Below, in pieces: positions 13,755 through 15,389 of a DNA stretch of 15,389 nt (its first letter is position 1; each line of letters starts with the position of its first letter). A program made the translations under genes and the position numbers. Below the pieces are notes generated by a model, which saw nothing but the letters and a program-made list of their open reading frames with translations, ran no database searches and was not told where the DNA came from. The DNA lies in contig JBDTVE010000209.1 in assembly GCA_040007355.1 (NCBI GenBank), positions 1 through 15,389 of the forward strand. Reading direction: 5' to 3'. Source of the DNA: JACMLD01 sp040007355. GTDB lineage: Bacteria; Bacteroidota; Bacteroidia; Chitinophagales; Chitinophagaceae.

Positions 13755-15389
13755 TTAGTATCCCATGCCGCCCATATCCGGCGCGCCATGGCTGTGGGCA
13801 GCTTCGTCTTTCTTAGGTCTATCTGCCACCACACATTCTGTGGTTAACAGCATACCAGCAATAGAAGCTGCATTTTCAAGCGCAATACGGGTTACTTTAG
13901 TAGGATCAATAACACCCGCTTTCAGTAAATTTTCATACACTTCGGTGCGTGCATTGAAACCGAAATCGCCCTTGCCTTCCTTTATCTTCTGCACCACGAT
14001 GGAACCTTCAATACCGCTGTTGACAACAATCTGGCGGAGGGGTTCTTCAATGGCTCTTTTAACGATGGCAATACCGGTTGTTTCATCTTCGTTAATACCT
14101 TTTAATTTTTCCAGGGCTTCCGTAGCACGGATAAAGGAAACACCACCACCCGGAACAATACCTTCTTCAACGGCAGCTCTTGTGGCATGCAGGGCATCAT
14201 CCACCCGGTCTTTCTTTTCTTTCATTTCCACTTCAGTAGCAGCACCAATATACAATACGGCCACACCACCGCTTAATTTAGCCAGGCGTTCCTGTAATTT
14301 TTCTTTATCGTAATCGGAAGTAGTAACTTCTATCTGTGCTTTTATCTGGTTAACACGAGCGGTAATATCTGCTTTCTTGCCTTTGCCGCCAACCACAATG
14401 GTGTTGTCCTTATCGATGGTGATAGAAGCAGCCTGACCGAGAGAAGTTAAATCAGCAGATTCCAGTTTATAACCAAGTTCTTCGCTGATAACGGTACCGG
14501 CCGTAAGAATGGCAATGTCCTGCAGCATTTCTTTTCTGCGGTCGCCAAAACCAGGTGCTTTAACAGCAGCTACTTTCAGTGTTCCGCGTAATTTATTTAC
14601 TACCAGGGTAGCCAGTGCTTCACCTTCCAGGTCTTCTGCGATAATAACCAGGGGACGGCCGCTTTGTGCTACTTTTTCCAGTATCTGGAGAATATCTTTC
14701 ATGGCAGATATCTTCTTATCATAAATAAGAATATAAGGGCTCTGCAATTCAACTTCCATTTTTTCACTGTTGGTTACAAAGTAAGGAGAGATATAACCAC
14801 GGTCGAACTGCATACCTTCTACTACATCAACTGTAGTATCGGTACCTTTTGCTTCTTCCACGGTAATAACGCCTTCTTTGCCCACTTTTGCAAACGCTTC
14901 GGCAATCAGTTTACCAATTGTTTCATCGTTATTGGCAGAGATTGAAGCCACCTGCTGGATTTTTTTACTGTCGTTGCCAATGGTCTGCGATTGTGCTTTC
15001 AGGTTGTCCACAACTTTGGCAACAGCCTTGTCTATACCGCGTTTTAAATCCATGGGATTTGCGCCGGCTGCCACATTCTTTAATCCTTCGGCAATGATAG
15101 CCTGTGCAAGAACGGTTGCGGTAGTAGTGCCATCACCTGCAATATCAGCCGTTTTAGACGCTACTTCTTTTACCATCTGGGCGCCCATATTTTCAATGGG
15201 GTCTTCCAGTTCTATTTCTTTGGCTACCGTAACACCGTCTTTTGTAACGGTGGGTGCGCCAAATTTTTTCTCAATTACCACATTGCGGCCTTTTGGCCCG
15301 AGGGTAACTTTTACTGCGTTGGCCAGGGTGTCAACGCCTTTCTTCATTTTATTTCTTGCTTCAATGTCGAAGAAGATCTGTTTTGCCAT
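13755..15389 (-). CDS. groEL: Chaperonin GroEL (Hsp60)
   Basis: A complete 544-residue chaperonin subunit; its ATG is the last three bases of the window on the plus strand (15387-15389). Landmarks in order: LGPKGRNVVIEKKFGAPTVTKDGVTVAKEIE, GDGTTTATVLAQAI (the ATP site), ANNDETIGKLIAEAF, the apical segment YISPYFVTNSEKMEVEL, GGVAVLYIGAATEVEMKEKKDRVDDALHATRAAVEEGIVPGGG and the Gly/Met-rich tail GGMGY. It forms the double-ring folding machine with GroES, whose gene probably lies just upstream, outside the window. Length and motifs are standard and nothing is unusual. It is transcribed in the same direction as the ABC-F gene but is separated from it by a strong terminator. Confidence 0.99.
   Translation of the reverse strand: MAKQIFFDIEARNKMKKGVDTLANAVKVTLGPKGRNVVIEKKFGAPTVTKDGVTVAKEIELEDPIENMGAQMVKEVASKTADIAGDGTTTATVLAQAIIAEGLKNVAAGANPMDLKRGIDKAVAKVVDNLKAQSQTIGNDSKKIQQVASISANNDETIGKLIAEAFAKVGKEGVITVEEAKGTDTTVDVVEGMQFDRGYISPYFVTNSEKMEVELQSPYILIYDKKISAMKDILQILEKVAQSGRPLVIIAEDLEGEALATLVVNKLRGTLKVAAVKAPGFGDRRKEMLQDIAILTAGTVISEELGYKLESADLTSLGQAASITIDKDNTIVVGGKGKKADITARVNQIKAQIEVTTSDYDKEKLQERLAKLSGGVAVLYIGAATEVEMKEKKDRVDDALHATRAAVEEGIVPGGGVSFIRATEALEKLKGINEDETTGIAIVKRAIEEPLRQIVVNSGIEGSIVVQKIKEGKGDFGFNARTEVYENLLKAGVIDPTKVTRIALENAASIAGMLLTTECVVADRPKKDEAAHSHGAPDMGGMGY

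Noticed and set aside
13765..14313. 182-codon plus-strand frame antisense to groEL
   Set aside because: Ser/Ala-rich composition typical of the complement of groEL; no independent support.

Overview
The window looks like a chromosomal segment from a Bacteroidota bacterium, most likely Chitinophagaceae or a close relative. The grounds are the protein style (Bacteroidota-type CobA, CysJ and a YbiT-like ABC-F), the lack of Shine-Dalgarno sequences and the AT-rich sequence before start codons, a TAnnTTTG-type -7 promoter element before the ABC-F gene, and a siroheme-synthase/TauE fusion. No lineage is proven, because no rRNA is present.

Layout: positions 1-1530 hold a small winged-helix-like protein (minus strand) and a secreted PI-PLC/GDPD-fold protein (plus strand) that lacks one expected catalytic His-Asp pair. 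From 1499 to about 2075 there is a decayed minus-strand remnant, apparently the C-terminus of a right-handed beta-helix surface protein. From about 2297 to 9748 there is an assimilatory sulfate reduction operon: cysH, cysD, cysN, cobA, cysJ, cysI. A second unit (9881-11458) encodes one polypeptide joining a siroheme-synthase domain (precorrin-2 dehydrogenase/ferrochelatase) to a TauE/SafE (TSUP) membrane transporter. Next come a fragment of a phosphocholine-type phospholipase C (minus), a strong terminator hairpin, an ABC-F ATPase (minus), a second strong terminator and complete groEL (minus), whose start codon is the last base of the window.

How the genes work together: CysDN make adenylyl sulfate (APS) from sulfate, CysH (APS-type, with the CC...CxxC iron-sulfur motif) reduces it to sulfite, and CysJI reduces sulfite to sulfide with NADPH. 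CobA and the N-terminal half of the fusion supply the siroheme needed by CysI, and the C-terminal half probably moves sulfate or sulfite. No APS kinase (CysC) is present, which fits the APS-type CysH.

Most interesting: (1) a 21-codon reading frame with five cysteines lies between the likely promoter and cysH, and its tandem Cys codons fall inside mutually linked RNA stems. This is a candidate cysteine-sensing leader peptide. (2) The siroheme-synthase/TauE fusion. (3) A CTAC-N7-GTAG inverted repeat shared by the two sulfur units. (4) The ABC-F protein, which keeps one complete composite ATPase site and has lost the other.
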